From assembly GCA_021783175.1 (NCBI GenBank), contig JAJXUF010000134.1:1-8509 (forward strand): DNA of 8,509 nt. The letters run 5' to 3'. The notes beneath the pieces are model-generated. The model was not told where the DNA came from, did not search any database, and saw only the letters and a program-made list of their open reading frames with translations. Within the stretch, counting starts at the first letter, position 1. The number at the start of each line of letters is the position of its first letter. Positions 1 to 5,280 of this stretch are shown here, piece after piece. Both the position numbers and the translations under genes were made by a program. The stretch comes from Pseudomonadota bacterium. GTDB taxonomy: Bacteria > Pseudomonadota > Gammaproteobacteria > Acidiferrobacterales > UBA6901.

Positions 1-363
1 GCGGCGGCGCAGGCTCTCCGCAAAATCGATCTCGCCGCGCATCGCCGATTCGGTGATCGCCGCCACTTGCGGCTTCAGTCCCTGCATGTCGGCGATCTCG
101 TCTATGCACTCGATGCTGATCAACGTCGAATCCATGTCCATCACCATCAGGCCGAAATCGGACAAGTGTTTGCCACTGGCCACAAAGCCATAATCGAGCC
201 GGTTACTAAGACAATAGGCGGCGATATCGGCATGCGGTTTTGCGTCACACAGGCGATACAAATGCGGCGCGACCTGCTCGATGTGCGAGGCATTGGAAAG
301 TTTGGCGAGATGCTCGACCTGGGCAGACGGAATTTCGTGGATGGCTTGAAGGATGAGGTCCAT
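1..363 (-). CDS. serB: Phosphoserine phosphatase SerB, N-terminal part (runs off left edge)
   Basis: SerB hydrolyses O-phosphoserine to serine, the last step of serine biosynthesis, in the cytoplasm. The 121 visible codons show a short N-terminal regulatory-like region (about residues 1-70) and then the HAD-family motif I, MDMDST, at residues 75-80. D76 is the expected nucleophile and D78 the general acid. The following stretch, ISIECIDEIADMQG, is typical of SerB. The N-terminal region is much shorter than in the 322-residue E. coli enzyme, so this is the shorter form of the family. The start is forced: an in-frame TAG lies two codons upstream (367-369) of the ATG at 363-361. The Shine-Dalgarno is weak. 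HAD motifs II and III lie outside the window. No convincing promoter was seen; TAAAAT at 470-465 on the minus strand is a possible -10 without a matching -35. Confidence 0.93.
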   Translation of the reverse strand, partial: MDLILQAIHEIPSAQVEHLAKLSNASHIEQVAPHLYRLCDAKPHADIAAYCLSNRLDYGFVASGKHLSDFGLMVMDMDSTLISIECIDEIADMQGLKPQVAAITESAMRGEIDFAESLRRR

Positions 364-669
364 GTTCTAGTAATCAATGGTTATCGCCATGCGACCTGGG
401 GTGGAACAGGCAAGTCGCTGGTTATCCGGAACGGTTGGCAAGCTGTAAATACCGGAAACGCCATATTTTAAATCAATCGACGGTCTGGACTGTGGATGAA
501 ATGCCGAGATCATCCAATCGAACCGCAAGAGAGCTCGTCGCGGCGGCATCTATAATATGTATGCCGATGCCATGGGTTTCCATGACCGGGCGGTTTTTCA
601 TGCAGAGTTAAGGCGGCTTTAAGGTTTCAATAATAACGTAAGGCTGGTTTTGTACCAGGCGGGAGATAT
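364..669. other. Intergenic region between divergent serB and the cytochrome gene
   Basis: This 306-bp gap should carry the promoters of both serB (leftward) and the cytochrome gene (rightward). A perfect TATAAT lies at 551-556 on the plus strand but has no recognisable -35 at 16-18 bp, so it is a weak candidate. AATAAT at 629-634 is another weak plus-strand -10. A small hairpin, CTGGT-TTTGT-ACCAG (644-658), lies just before the GGGAG ribosome site of the cytochrome gene. A 60-codon minus-strand reading frame ends at 367, two codons before serB. It has no family resemblance and is not called. Confidence 0.4.
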
Positions 670-1125
670 ATGTACGGATTGATAGCGGTGAGAAGAGCGG
701 CCATGAAGCGCGCGGGCCTGCTCGTCTTGTTGATTGCAAGTCAGGGGGCGTTCGCCGCAGAGAACGTATGGCAGCCGCGCGAAGGCAGTCCCTTGTGGCA
801 AAGCGAGTGTGGAAGTTGCCATATGGCTTTTCCGCCAGCCATGCTTTCCAAAGCCGACTGGCGCCTTCTGATGCAGGGCCTCGATCGGCATTTCGGCGTG
901 GACGCCAGCGTGGACGAGAAGTCACGCGACGAGATCGCTGCGTTCCTTGAACGCAATTGCGGATCAGGCTGGAACCGTTCGTCGGATTCTCACCGCATTA
1001 CCGAAACCGGCTGGTTCGTGCGCAAGCACAAAGCGGCCATCAGTATGTTTGTGAAGGGGCGCGTCAAAAGTCTGGTGGACTGCGTTGCCTGCCATAAGGG
1101 ACATGAAATAGAAAATCCGGGTTAA
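670..1125 (+). CDS. Periplasmic diheme cytochrome c (DHC family)
   Basis: This is a secreted electron-transfer protein predicted to carry two covalently bound c-type hemes. The heme motifs are CGSCH at residues 47-51 and CVACH at 138-142. The conserved stretch RITETGWFVRKHKAAI (109-124) between them is characteristic of the DHC diheme family known from Rhodobacter and betaproteobacteria, and supplies candidate distal ligand His120. A hydrophobic signal peptide (about residues 13-29, ending AFA before AE) indicates Sec export to the periplasm, where hemes are attached. Two starts are possible. ATG 670 follows GGGAG (661-665) by 4 nt. ATG 703 (Met12) would give a cleaner signal peptide starting MKRAG and has a purine-rich GAGAAGAG upstream. 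Relatives are often paired with a cytochrome b561 or SHP gene, but neither is present here; the next gene, 66 nt downstream, is a C-S lyase. The redox partner is unknown. Confidence 0.88.
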   Translation: MYGLIAVRRAAMKRAGLLVLLIASQGAFAAENVWQPREGSPLWQSECGSCHMAFPPAMLSKADWRLLMQGLDRHFGVDASVDEKSRDEIAAFLERNCGSGWNRSSDSHRITETGWFVRKHKAAISMFVKGRVKSLVDCVACHKGHEIENPG

Positions 1126-1191
1126 GCCGAGGGTTGCGCAGCCTGCGGTAGCCGCTTTACCCTGCGACAAATCACCGGGAGCATCTCTTCC

Positions 1192-2349
1192 ATGGACTTC
1201 GACCTGGCAGTACCGCGCGACGGAACGAACTCAGTCAAGCATGACGGACGCGCTGCCTATTTTGGCACCGCCGACGTACTGCCCTTGTGGGTGGCGGATA
1301 TGGATTTCCCCTCGCCCGAGGCGGTGACGCGCGCCCTGCAGGAACGGGCCGCACATCCTGTCTACGGCTACACCCTGTACCCGGAAAGCGCATATGAGGC
1401 GCTCATCGCGTGGATGAAAAAGCGCCACGGGTGGGAAGTGCAGCGCGAGTGGATCATCATGGCACCCGGCGTCGTGCCTTCCCTGTTCGCCAGCGTCATG
1501 GCATTCGCACAGGAAGGCGGGGGTGTCATCGTCCAGCCGCCGGTCTATTTCCCGTTCTTCTCGGCGGTGACCACCAACGGCCGGCGGCTCATCGAGAATC
1601 CGTTGCGCCTCGCGGGCGACCGTTACGAGATCGACTTCGAGCATCTCGAACAGTGTGCCGCCGACGGCGCACGGTTCATGCTGTTCTGTTCGCCGCACAA
1701 TCCGGTGGGGCGGGTTTGGAGCGAGACAGAACTCGCCGAACTGTTGCGCATCGCGCGCCGTTACGACATCACCATCCTTGCAGACGAGATACACGCCGAC
1801 CTCGTTTATCCCGGCGAACGGCATACCGCGCTCGCCACGCTGGCAAACGAAACCGACAAGGTCATCACCGCGGTGGCGCCAAGCAAGACCTTCAACATTC
1901 CCGGCCTCGGCCTGTCCTGCGTCATCGCGCCGCATGCGGCGCACCGTCATGCCATCCGGCAGGCCTTCGAGACGTTGCACGTCGGCAACACCAATCCGTT
2001 CAGCATCGTCGCCTTCGAAGCTGCCTATCGAGGCGGCGAAGCCTGGCTGGACAGCCTGCTGCGTTACCTGCAGGGCAACCGCGACTTCGTTTGCGACTAC
2101 GTCGCGAGAAATCTGCCTGCCATCAAAATTGTCCATGCCGAAGGTACTTACCTGCTCTGGCTGGACTGCCGCAATCTTGGTTTGAGCGATGTGAAGCTGC
2201 ATGACTTCTTTGTGCGAGAGGCAAGGGTGGGCATGAATCCCGGCACCGTGTTCGGCAAGAACGGCAGCGGCTTCATGCGGTTGAACATCGCGTCGCCGCG
2301 GCAGGTAATCGCGGAAGCGCTCGGGAGGGTGAGGGAAGCGCTGATTTGA
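1192..2349 (+). CDS. patB: PLP-dependent C-S lyase of the PatB/MalY family (cystathionine beta-lyase-like aminotransferase fold)
   Basis: This is a fold-type I PLP enzyme, 385 residues, the usual length for PatB/MalY. Family members cleave the C-S bond of cystathionine or related S-conjugates, giving a thiol, pyruvate and ammonia. Near the N-terminus, VLPLWVADMDFPSPEAV (29-45) is the PatB/MalY signature. SPHNPVGR (167-174) holds the conserved Asn170. ADEIHADLVYPG (197-208) holds Asp198, which pairs with the pyridine nitrogen. SKTFNIPGL (231-239) holds Lys232, the predicted Schiff-base lysine. FMRLNIA (361-367) holds Arg363, which binds the substrate carboxylate. All key residues are present, so the gene appears intact. 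GGGAG at 1177-1181 lies 10 nt before the ATG. It may be cotranscribed with the cytochrome gene 66 nt upstream, though no functional link is evident. The substrate cannot be told from sequence. MalY itself also acts as a regulator in E. coli, but there is no sign of that role here. Confidence 0.9.
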   Translation: MDFDLAVPRDGTNSVKHDGRAAYFGTADVLPLWVADMDFPSPEAVTRALQERAAHPVYGYTLYPESAYEALIAWMKKRHGWEVQREWIIMAPGVVPSLFASVMAFAQEGGGVIVQPPVYFPFFSAVTTNGRRLIENPLRLAGDRYEIDFEHLEQCAADGARFMLFCSPHNPVGRVWSETELAELLRIARRYDITILADEIHADLVYPGERHTALATLANETDKVITAVAPSKTFNIPGLGLSCVIAPHAAHRHAIRQAFETLHVGNTNPFSIVAFEAAYRGGEAWLDSLLRYLQGNRDFVCDYVARNLPAIKIVHAEGTYLLWLDCRNLGLSDVKLHDFFVREARVGMNPGTVFGKNGSGFMRLNIASPRQVIAEALGRVREALI

Positions 2350-2370
2350 ATAGCTGACCTCATTACGACG

Positions 2371-2403
2371 CTGTTCGTGGTGAGCTTGTCGAACCATGAA
2401 CGG
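2371..2403. repeat. Dispersed hairpin repeat with the GTTCGTGGT / ACCATGAAC stem
   Basis: The arms CTGTTCGTGGT (2371-2381) and ACCATGAACGG (2393-2403) pair along 11 positions, two of them G-T wobbles, around an 11-nt loop GAGCTTGTCGA. Units of this type, centred on TGAGCTTGTCGAACC, are widespread intergenic repeats in proteobacteria. They are often mistranslated as VRQAHHE or FDKLTTN, and both strings appear in false reading frames here. It begins 21 nt after the patB stop. Without a T-run it is a poor intrinsic terminator by itself. Confidence 0.75.
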
Positions 2404-2531
2404 GCCGCCGCGACAGAAGCCATCGCGTCTTCATTCTGACTTCGGGATTGAATCCCCCTTGACGATAACTATCGATGACGAGTCCATCTATTGATCTTTC
2501 CATAATTCGTCACACATATTTTGTGAACTAC

Positions 2532-2645
2532 CGTCATTCCGGCGAAGGCCGGAATCCAGTGCTGCTATTTAAAATGCAGTTGGGCTTTGCCCCGCAATGC
2601 GGGCTCTGTTGAAATAACTGGATTCCGGCCTTCGCCGGAATGACG
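2532..2645. repeat. BIME-like pair of inverted 28-bp REP units
   Basis: The 28-bp unit at 2532-2559 recurs as its exact reverse complement at 2618-2645. Each unit is itself an imperfect hairpin built on ATTCCGGC-GAAG-GCCGGAAT and ends in CCAG, a pattern widespread in proteobacteria as REP-like sequence. The 58-bp spacer contains a third hairpin, CCCGC-AAT-GCGGG (around 2591-2603). Two units facing each other resemble a BIME or small non-autonomous mobile element, normally moved by RAYT transposases. No such transposase is present in the window. Its place between two convergent genes is typical. Confidence 0.85.
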
Positions 2646-2726
2646 AGGTAACAGGTTTCGTGTGTTGTCATGAATATTGGAAATCTCAATAGTTGAGGTT
2701 AAGTGGGGGAAGAAGATCATCCCGGC

Positions 2727-3116
2727 TCAGGCCGCACGTTTTTGTTGCGCAGTCATGATCTTCGGCAGATTGATCTCGATCCAGTCGGTCAGCGACTCCA
2801 CCTGCCTGCCGATGCCTTCGCCCAACGCAGTCAGGTTATATTCCACATGGGGCGGCACCACCGGATGCGAGACGCGGTTGATGAAACCGTCCTGCTCCAG
2901 TTGTTGCAGCGTCTGGGCCAGCATCTTTTCGCTCACACCGCCCACCTTGCGCCGCAGGTCGCTGAAGCGGTGCGTGCCTTCCATCAATGCAACCAGTACC
3001 AGTACGCCCCAGCGGCTGGTTACATGCTTGAGTATGTCGCGCGACGGGCATTCCACGGCGAAGATCTCTCCGCGACGCATCTTGGCACCCAGTTTGCCAT
3101 TATCCATTCTACCCAT
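2727..3116 (-). CDS. ytfH: HxlR-family transcriptional regulator, YtfH/QorR-like redox-sensing repressor
   Basis: This 129-residue winged-helix regulator belongs to the HxlR (DUF24) family. The stretch CPSRDILKHVTSRWGVLVLV (23-42), then HRFSDLRRKVGGVSEKML (49-66, recognition region) and PVVPPHVEYNLTALGEG (85-101, wing and C-terminal helix) match E. coli YtfH closely as I recall it. Cys23 is the only cysteine and sits at the conserved family position; in QorR, YodB and HypR this residue senses quinones or oxidants by thiol modification. The gene is divergent from qorB, the same layout as ytfH-qorB in E. coli and qorR-qor2 in Corynebacterium. The expected role is a repressor of itself and of qorB, released on electrophile stress. 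The start at 3116 has a good ribosome site (AAAGG, about 8 nt upstream on the minus strand). ATG at 3107 is a possible internal start. The C-terminus QQKRAA is short and basic. Confidence 0.92.
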   Translation of the reverse strand: MGRMDNGKLGAKMRRGEIFAVECPSRDILKHVTSRWGVLVLVALMEGTHRFSDLRRKVGGVSEKMLAQTLQQLEQDGFINRVSHPVVPPHVEYNLTALGEGIGRQVESLTDWIEINLPKIMTAQQKRAA

Positions 3117-3139
3117 GATACTTACCTTTCAGTGCGTAC

Positions 3140-3152
3140 TTACTTAAAGTAA
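3140..3152. promoter_or_regulatory. Perfect 13-bp palindrome, candidate YtfH/QorR operator
   Basis: TTACTT-A-AAGTAA is a perfect inverted repeat in the middle of the 92-bp ytfH-qorB intergenic region. HxlR/DUF24 repressors such as YodB bind palindromes with TACT...AGTA cores, and this site has such a core. It covers the predicted ytfH transcription start and lies just upstream of a possible qorB -10 (GATATT, 3161-3166), so one dimer could block both genes. TACTTAC, part of this site, also occurs 18 bp to the left (3119-3125), perhaps a secondary half-site. Confidence 0.6.
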
Positions 3153-3180
3153 TTGTAACGGATATTCTTCGTTTACCCAA
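3152..3180 (-). promoter_or_regulatory. Predicted ytfH promoter
   Basis: On the minus strand, TTGGGT (3180-3175) and TACAAT (3157-3152) are separated by 17 bp. They match the sigma-70 consensus at 3/6 and 5/6 positions. The start of transcription would fall near 3145, inside the palindrome at 3140-3152. This would leave a leader of about 29 nt carrying the AAAGG ribosome site. The geometry fits autorepression. The -35 match is weak. Confidence 0.45.
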
Positions 3181-3208
3181 TCATCAATCAACGAAGAAAG
3201 GAAACACC

Positions 3209-4057
3209 ATGATCGTCGTAACAGGAGCCACCGGCCAACTGGGTCAACTCGTCGTCAAGGCATTACTGAAGAAAGTCCCCGCATCAAGCATTGTCGCTGC
3301 CGTGCGCAATGTCGAAAAGGCCAAGGACCTTGCGGCCTTGGGTGTGCAAGTGCGCCATGCGGATTACAGCCAGCCTGCAAGCTGGGACACCGCGCTGAAA
3401 GGAGCGGACAAGGTGCTGTTGATCTCATCCAGCGAGATCTGGCAACGCGCGAAACAACACCGCGCCGTCATCGACGCCGCCAAAAAGGCGGGCGTGAAGC
3501 TGCTGGCCTACACCAGCGTGTTGGGTGCCGATACATCGCCGCTCGGCCTTGCTGCCGAACACAAAGAGACCGAGGCATATATCCGTGCCTCCGGCGTGCC
3601 CTTCGTGTTACTGCGCCACGGCTGGTACACCGAGAACTACACGGCAGGTATTCCCGGCGCACTGGCACATGGAGCTGTGTATGGCTGCGCGGGCAATGGC
3701 CGCATTTCCTCGGCGACCCGCGCCGACTATGCCGAATCGGATGTTGCCATACTGACCGCAGATAATCAGGCAGGAAAGGTCTATGAACTGGCAGGCGATA
3801 CCGCCTATACATTGGCTGAGTTGGCGGCCGAGATATCGCGCCAATCTGGCAAAAACATCGGCTATGTCAACCTGCCGGAAGCCGAATACAAGAACGTACT
3901 GGTCAAAGTGGGATTGCCGGAAGTGGTCGCCGACTTGCTCTCTGATTCCGACACGGGCGCTTCCAAAGGCGGACTGTTTGACGATAGTCATCAATTGAGT
4001 AAACTCATTGGCAGGCCAACGACGCCATTGGCGACGGCGGTTAAGGCTGCATTGTAA
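3209..4057 (+). CDS. qorB: NAD(P)H:quinone oxidoreductase QorB (QOR2, NmrA-like atypical SDR)
   Basis: This 282-residue enzyme is expected to reduce quinones with NAD(P)H in the cytoplasm. The N-terminal Rossmann loop GATGQLG (6-12) binds the dinucleotide, and AAVRN (30-34) follows strand 2, where NADPH-preferring members place an arginine. Further matches to E. coli QorB (YtfG, 286 residues, recalled) are KVLLISSSEI (68-77), YTSVLGADTSPLGLA (101-115), LLRHGWYTENY (134-144), SATRADYA (168-175) and ASKGGLFDDS (251-260). Length and motifs are complete. AAAGGAA (3197-3203) lies about 6 nt before the ATG. The divergent regulator ytfH is 92 bp away, and the palindrome between them suggests induction by quinones or other electrophiles. 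The qorB promoter itself is not clear: GATATT (3161-3166) is a candidate -10 whose -35 region would overlap the operator. NmrA-type sensors without catalytic activity share this fold, but the match to QorB itself is strong. Confidence 0.94.
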   Translation: MIVVTGATGQLGQLVVKALLKKVPASSIVAAVRNVEKAKDLAALGVQVRHADYSQPASWDTALKGADKVLLISSSEIWQRAKQHRAVIDAAKKAGVKLLAYTSVLGADTSPLGLAAEHKETEAYIRASGVPFVLLRHGWYTENYTAGIPGALAHGAVYGCAGNGRISSATRADYAESDVAILTADNQAGKVYELAGDTAYTLAELAAEISRQSGKNIGYVNLPEAEYKNVLVKVGLPEVVADLLSDSDTGASKGGLFDDSHQLSKLIGRPTTPLATAVKAAL

Positions 4058-4071
4058 GAGAAGAGGGAGGT

Positions 4072-4087
4072 GCAGGCTGCGGCCTGC
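4072..4087 (+). terminator. Hairpin after qorB, possible weak terminator
   Basis: GCAGGC-TGCG-GCCTGC forms a six-pair GC-rich stem 14 nt after the qorB stop codon. There is no T-run after it, so termination would be inefficient or factor-dependent. It may simply be a transcript-end stabilising hairpin. Confidence 0.3.
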
Positions 4088-4118
4088 CCGCATACTGATT
4101 GGCTGGTGTAAGATGCAG

Positions 4119-4149
4119 TTGCTGGCTAAGATTTAGCCTTGCATATATT
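4119..4149 (+). promoter_or_regulatory. Candidate promoter and operator of the DUF433/DUF5615 module
   Basis: TATATT at 4144-4149 (5/6 to consensus) could serve as -10, with a poor -35 TTGCTG at 4119-4124 and a 19-bp spacer. The spacer contains a perfect palindrome, GGCTAA-GAT-TTAGCC (4124-4138). Transcription would start near 4156, just before the AGGAGG ribosome site at 4161. A palindrome within the promoter is where a toxin-antitoxin operon would be expected to bind its own antitoxin. Binding is inferred from position only. Confidence 0.4.
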
Positions 4150-4172
4150 CCTTGGGAAGCAGGAGGTCAAAA

Positions 4173-4397
4173 ATGAGCGACCGAATTACAGTTGATCCAT
4201 TGGTGTGCCATGGCAAGCCCTGCATTCGCGGCTTGCGCTATCCGGTGGAAAACGTACTGGAGTGGCTGGCCAGCGGCATGACTACGGAAGAAATCCTGGC
4301 CGATTACGAAGACCTTGAGCGCGAGGATATTCTTGCGGCGCTGTCTTATGCTGCACGCCTGACACACGTTAAGCGACTGGATCGTCTGGCTGCATGA
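4173..4397 (+). CDS. DUF433 family antitoxin
   Basis: This 74-residue protein belongs to the DUF433 family, small HTH-like proteins usually encoded directly before a DUF5615 PIN-like partner and regarded as its antitoxin. Diagnostic stretches are DPLVCHGKPCIRGLRYPV (8-25), with the GKPxIRGxR core, and WLASGMTTEEILADYEDL (31-48), followed by EDILAALSYAA (51-61). Start choice: ATG 4173 is preceded by a near-perfect AGGAGG (4161-4166) with a 6-nt gap. A TTG at 4152 would add seven residues and would place the ribosome site inside the gene, so it is rejected. The stop overlaps the start of the next gene by 4 nt (ATGA), so the two are translationally coupled. The expected role is to neutralise the partner and perhaps repress the operon through the upstream palindrome. 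Confidence 0.88.
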   Translation: MSDRITVDPLVCHGKPCIRGLRYPVENVLEWLASGMTTEEILADYEDLEREDILAALSYAARLTHVKRLDRLAA

Positions 4398-4744
4398 AAT
4401 TCCTGGTCGATGCGCAACTCCCCCGGCGCTTCGCCAACTGGCTGAACGAAGCGGGACACGATGCAATGCACACCCTCGATTTACCCCGCAAGAACCTTAC
4501 AACAGATCAGGAAGTCATCGCCCGTGCCAAGCGGGACGGGCGCATCGTGGTCAGCAAAGATGAAGATTTTGTGCAGACCTTCCTGGTTACCGGCGAACCA
4601 TCGCTGTTGTTGATCTCCACTGGAAACATCAGTAACGCAGGACTGGAAAAACTGTTGAGAGCGAATCTGGCTGGCATTGAAGCGGCCTTTGCATCCAGTC
4701 GCTTTGTCGAAATTACCGGCGATGCGTTGGTGGTGCATGAATGA
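4394..4744 (+). CDS. DUF5615 family PIN-like toxin (putative RNase)
   Basis: This is a 116-residue PIN-like (Mut7-C/DUF5615) protein, the usual partner of DUF433. The N-terminal strand FLVDAQLP (3-10) supplies Asp6. DQEVIARAKRDGRIVVSKDEDF (38-59) supplies Asp38, Glu40, Asp56 and Asp58, the acidic residues expected to hold a metal ion. LLLISTGNIS (71-80) is the conserved TGN segment found in this family. The acidic set is complete, so the gene looks functional. Known PIN toxins cut RNA to slow growth, but DUF5615 activity is much less studied than VapC, so nuclease activity is an inference. The start overlaps the antitoxin stop (ATGA) with no separate ribosome site, as expected for coupled translation. 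No terminator was seen after it. Confidence 0.87.
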   Translation: MKFLVDAQLPRRFANWLNEAGHDAMHTLDLPRKNLTTDQEVIARAKRDGRIVVSKDEDFVQTFLVTGEPSLLLISTGNISNAGLEKLLRANLAGIEAAFASSRFVEITGDALVVHE

Positions 4745-4794
4745 AACTAAATGTGATGCTGCCCCGGTTCGGTTGAATGTTGAGTTGTTTGCGG

Positions 4795-5194
4795 TCTGGA
4801 AATATTCCGCCCCTGGCCCGTTTAGTCAGCCATTCGCTCAACCTGAAGGCGATTGAGGTGTTTTAAGTAAGGATACGAACATGAGTAAGAAAAATATCGG
4901 CAGCAGTTTTGACGAATTCCTAGCCGAGAATGCCACACTGGACGAAGCGACCGCAGTCGCCGTCAAGCGCGTTATCGCATGGCAGATCAAGCAAGAGATG
5001 AAAGCGCAGAACCTGAACAAGACCGCAATGGCGAAAAGATGCACACCAGCCGCGCGGCATTGAATCGGTTGTAGGATAAGAACGACACCAGTCTGACGTT
5101 GACTACGCCGGCGAGTGCGGCGGCAATGTTGGGGAAGAAGTTGAGGTTGTGTTGTTGGTGGCTTGAAAGTAAGCCGGGTTTCTGAAATATTCCG
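4795..5194. repeat. Imperfect direct repeat flanking the antitoxin pseudogene
   Basis: TCTGGAAATATTCCG (4795-4809) and TCTGAAATATTCCG (5181-5194) differ by one inserted G. Both are followed within a few bases by CCCC and then GGCCC. They lie on either side of the broken HigA-type gene, about 385 bp apart. They could be remains of an inserted cassette, copies of a small dispersed repeat, or chance. The entry spans both copies; only the two ends are the repeat. Confidence 0.35.
4881..5185 (+). pseudogene. Broken XRE/HigA-type antitoxin gene
   Basis: The first 53 codons read as an intact N-terminus of the XRE antitoxins that accompany phage Gp49-like (HigB-type) toxins: IGSSFDEFLAENATLDEATA (residues 6-25), then VAVKRVIAWQIKQEMKAQNL (26-45) and NKTAMAKR (46-53). 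At about 5034-5040 the frame breaks. Continuing from ATG 5039 in the next frame gives MHTSRAALNRL, then a TAG (5072-5074), then DKNDTSLTLTT and ASAAAMLGKKLRL, the rest of the usual helix-turn-helix. The gene therefore carries a one-base deletion in an A-rich stretch and a nonsense codon. As read, only a 60-residue product lacking the DNA-binding helices would be made. The ribosome site TAAGGA (4868-4873, 7 nt before ATG) is still good. No toxin remnant was recognised upstream. The extra TAG makes a sequencing error an unlikely full explanation. Confidence 0.85.
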
Positions 5195-5249
5195 AACCCC
5201 GTTAATTTTCGCGGCCCTGATCCGTTCAATCAGTTTGATCTCTCTAAGC

Positions 5250-5275
5250 TTGACATCCCCCCCCCCCTTTAAATT
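5250..5275 (+). promoter_or_regulatory. Promoter-like site with an 11-C tract in the spacer (possible phase-variable promoter)
   Basis: A perfect -35 hexamer, TTGACA (5250-5255), is followed by T and then eleven consecutive C (5257-5267) and TTTAAATTA. The best -10 is TAAATT (5270-5275, 4/6), with a spacer of only 14 bp. Three more C residues would bring the spacer to the optimal 17 bp. Homopolymer tracts between -35 and -10 change length by slippage and switch genes such as Neisseria porA and opc. It lies about 130 bp upstream of the Sel1 gene. The -10 is imperfect and no transcript is known, so the call is tentative. Confidence 0.45.
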
Positions 5276-5280
5276 ACAGT

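Larger units (their letters stand above)
2350..2726. other. Repeat-rich gap between convergent patB and ytfH
   Basis: This 377-bp stretch separates two convergent genes and holds no credible coding sequence. It contains a dispersed hairpin repeat (2371-2403) and an inverted pair of REP-like units (2532-2645), listed separately. Between them lie two short palindromes: GGGATT-G-AATCCC (2444-2456) and CGATA-AC-TATCG (2463-2474). Their roles are unknown. No hairpin is followed by a clear run of T in either direction, so a classical terminator was not identified. The REP-like pair could end transcription from both sides. Confidence 0.6.

Noticed and set aside
67..471. A 134-codon plus-strand frame over serB
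   Set aside because: The opposite strand encodes SerB with its DxDxT motif, and this frame has no ribosome site or recognisable domain.
367..549. A 60-codon minus-strand frame ending two codons before, and in frame with, serB
   Set aside because: The product has no family features and the in-frame TAG separates it from serB. It is treated as intergenic.
551..556. Perfect TATAAT as a promoter for the cytochrome gene
   Set aside because: No -35-like hexamer lies at 16-18 bp upstream and it sits ~115 bp before the gene, so it was noted within the gap but not called separately.
1133..1175. Hairpin between the cytochrome and lyase genes as a terminator
   Set aside because: The best stem (GCGG-TAG-CCGC) has only four pairs and only TTT after it, too weak to call.
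1231..2397. A 388-codon open frame on the minus strand opposite patB
   Set aside because: It is the antisense shadow of a gene with complete PLP-enzyme motifs. Its first residues come from the dispersed repeat at 2371-2403, and no family resemblance is seen.
2444..2474. Two short palindromes (GGGATT-G-AATCCC and CGATA-AC-TATCG) as operators
   Set aside because: They lie between convergent gene ends with no promoter or gene start nearby. They are mentioned in the gap description only.
4777..4866. A 29-codon frame before the HigA-type relic, considered as a toxin C-terminus
   Set aside because: Its sequence shows none of the conserved C-terminal residues of Gp49/HigB-like toxins and it lacks a ribosome site.
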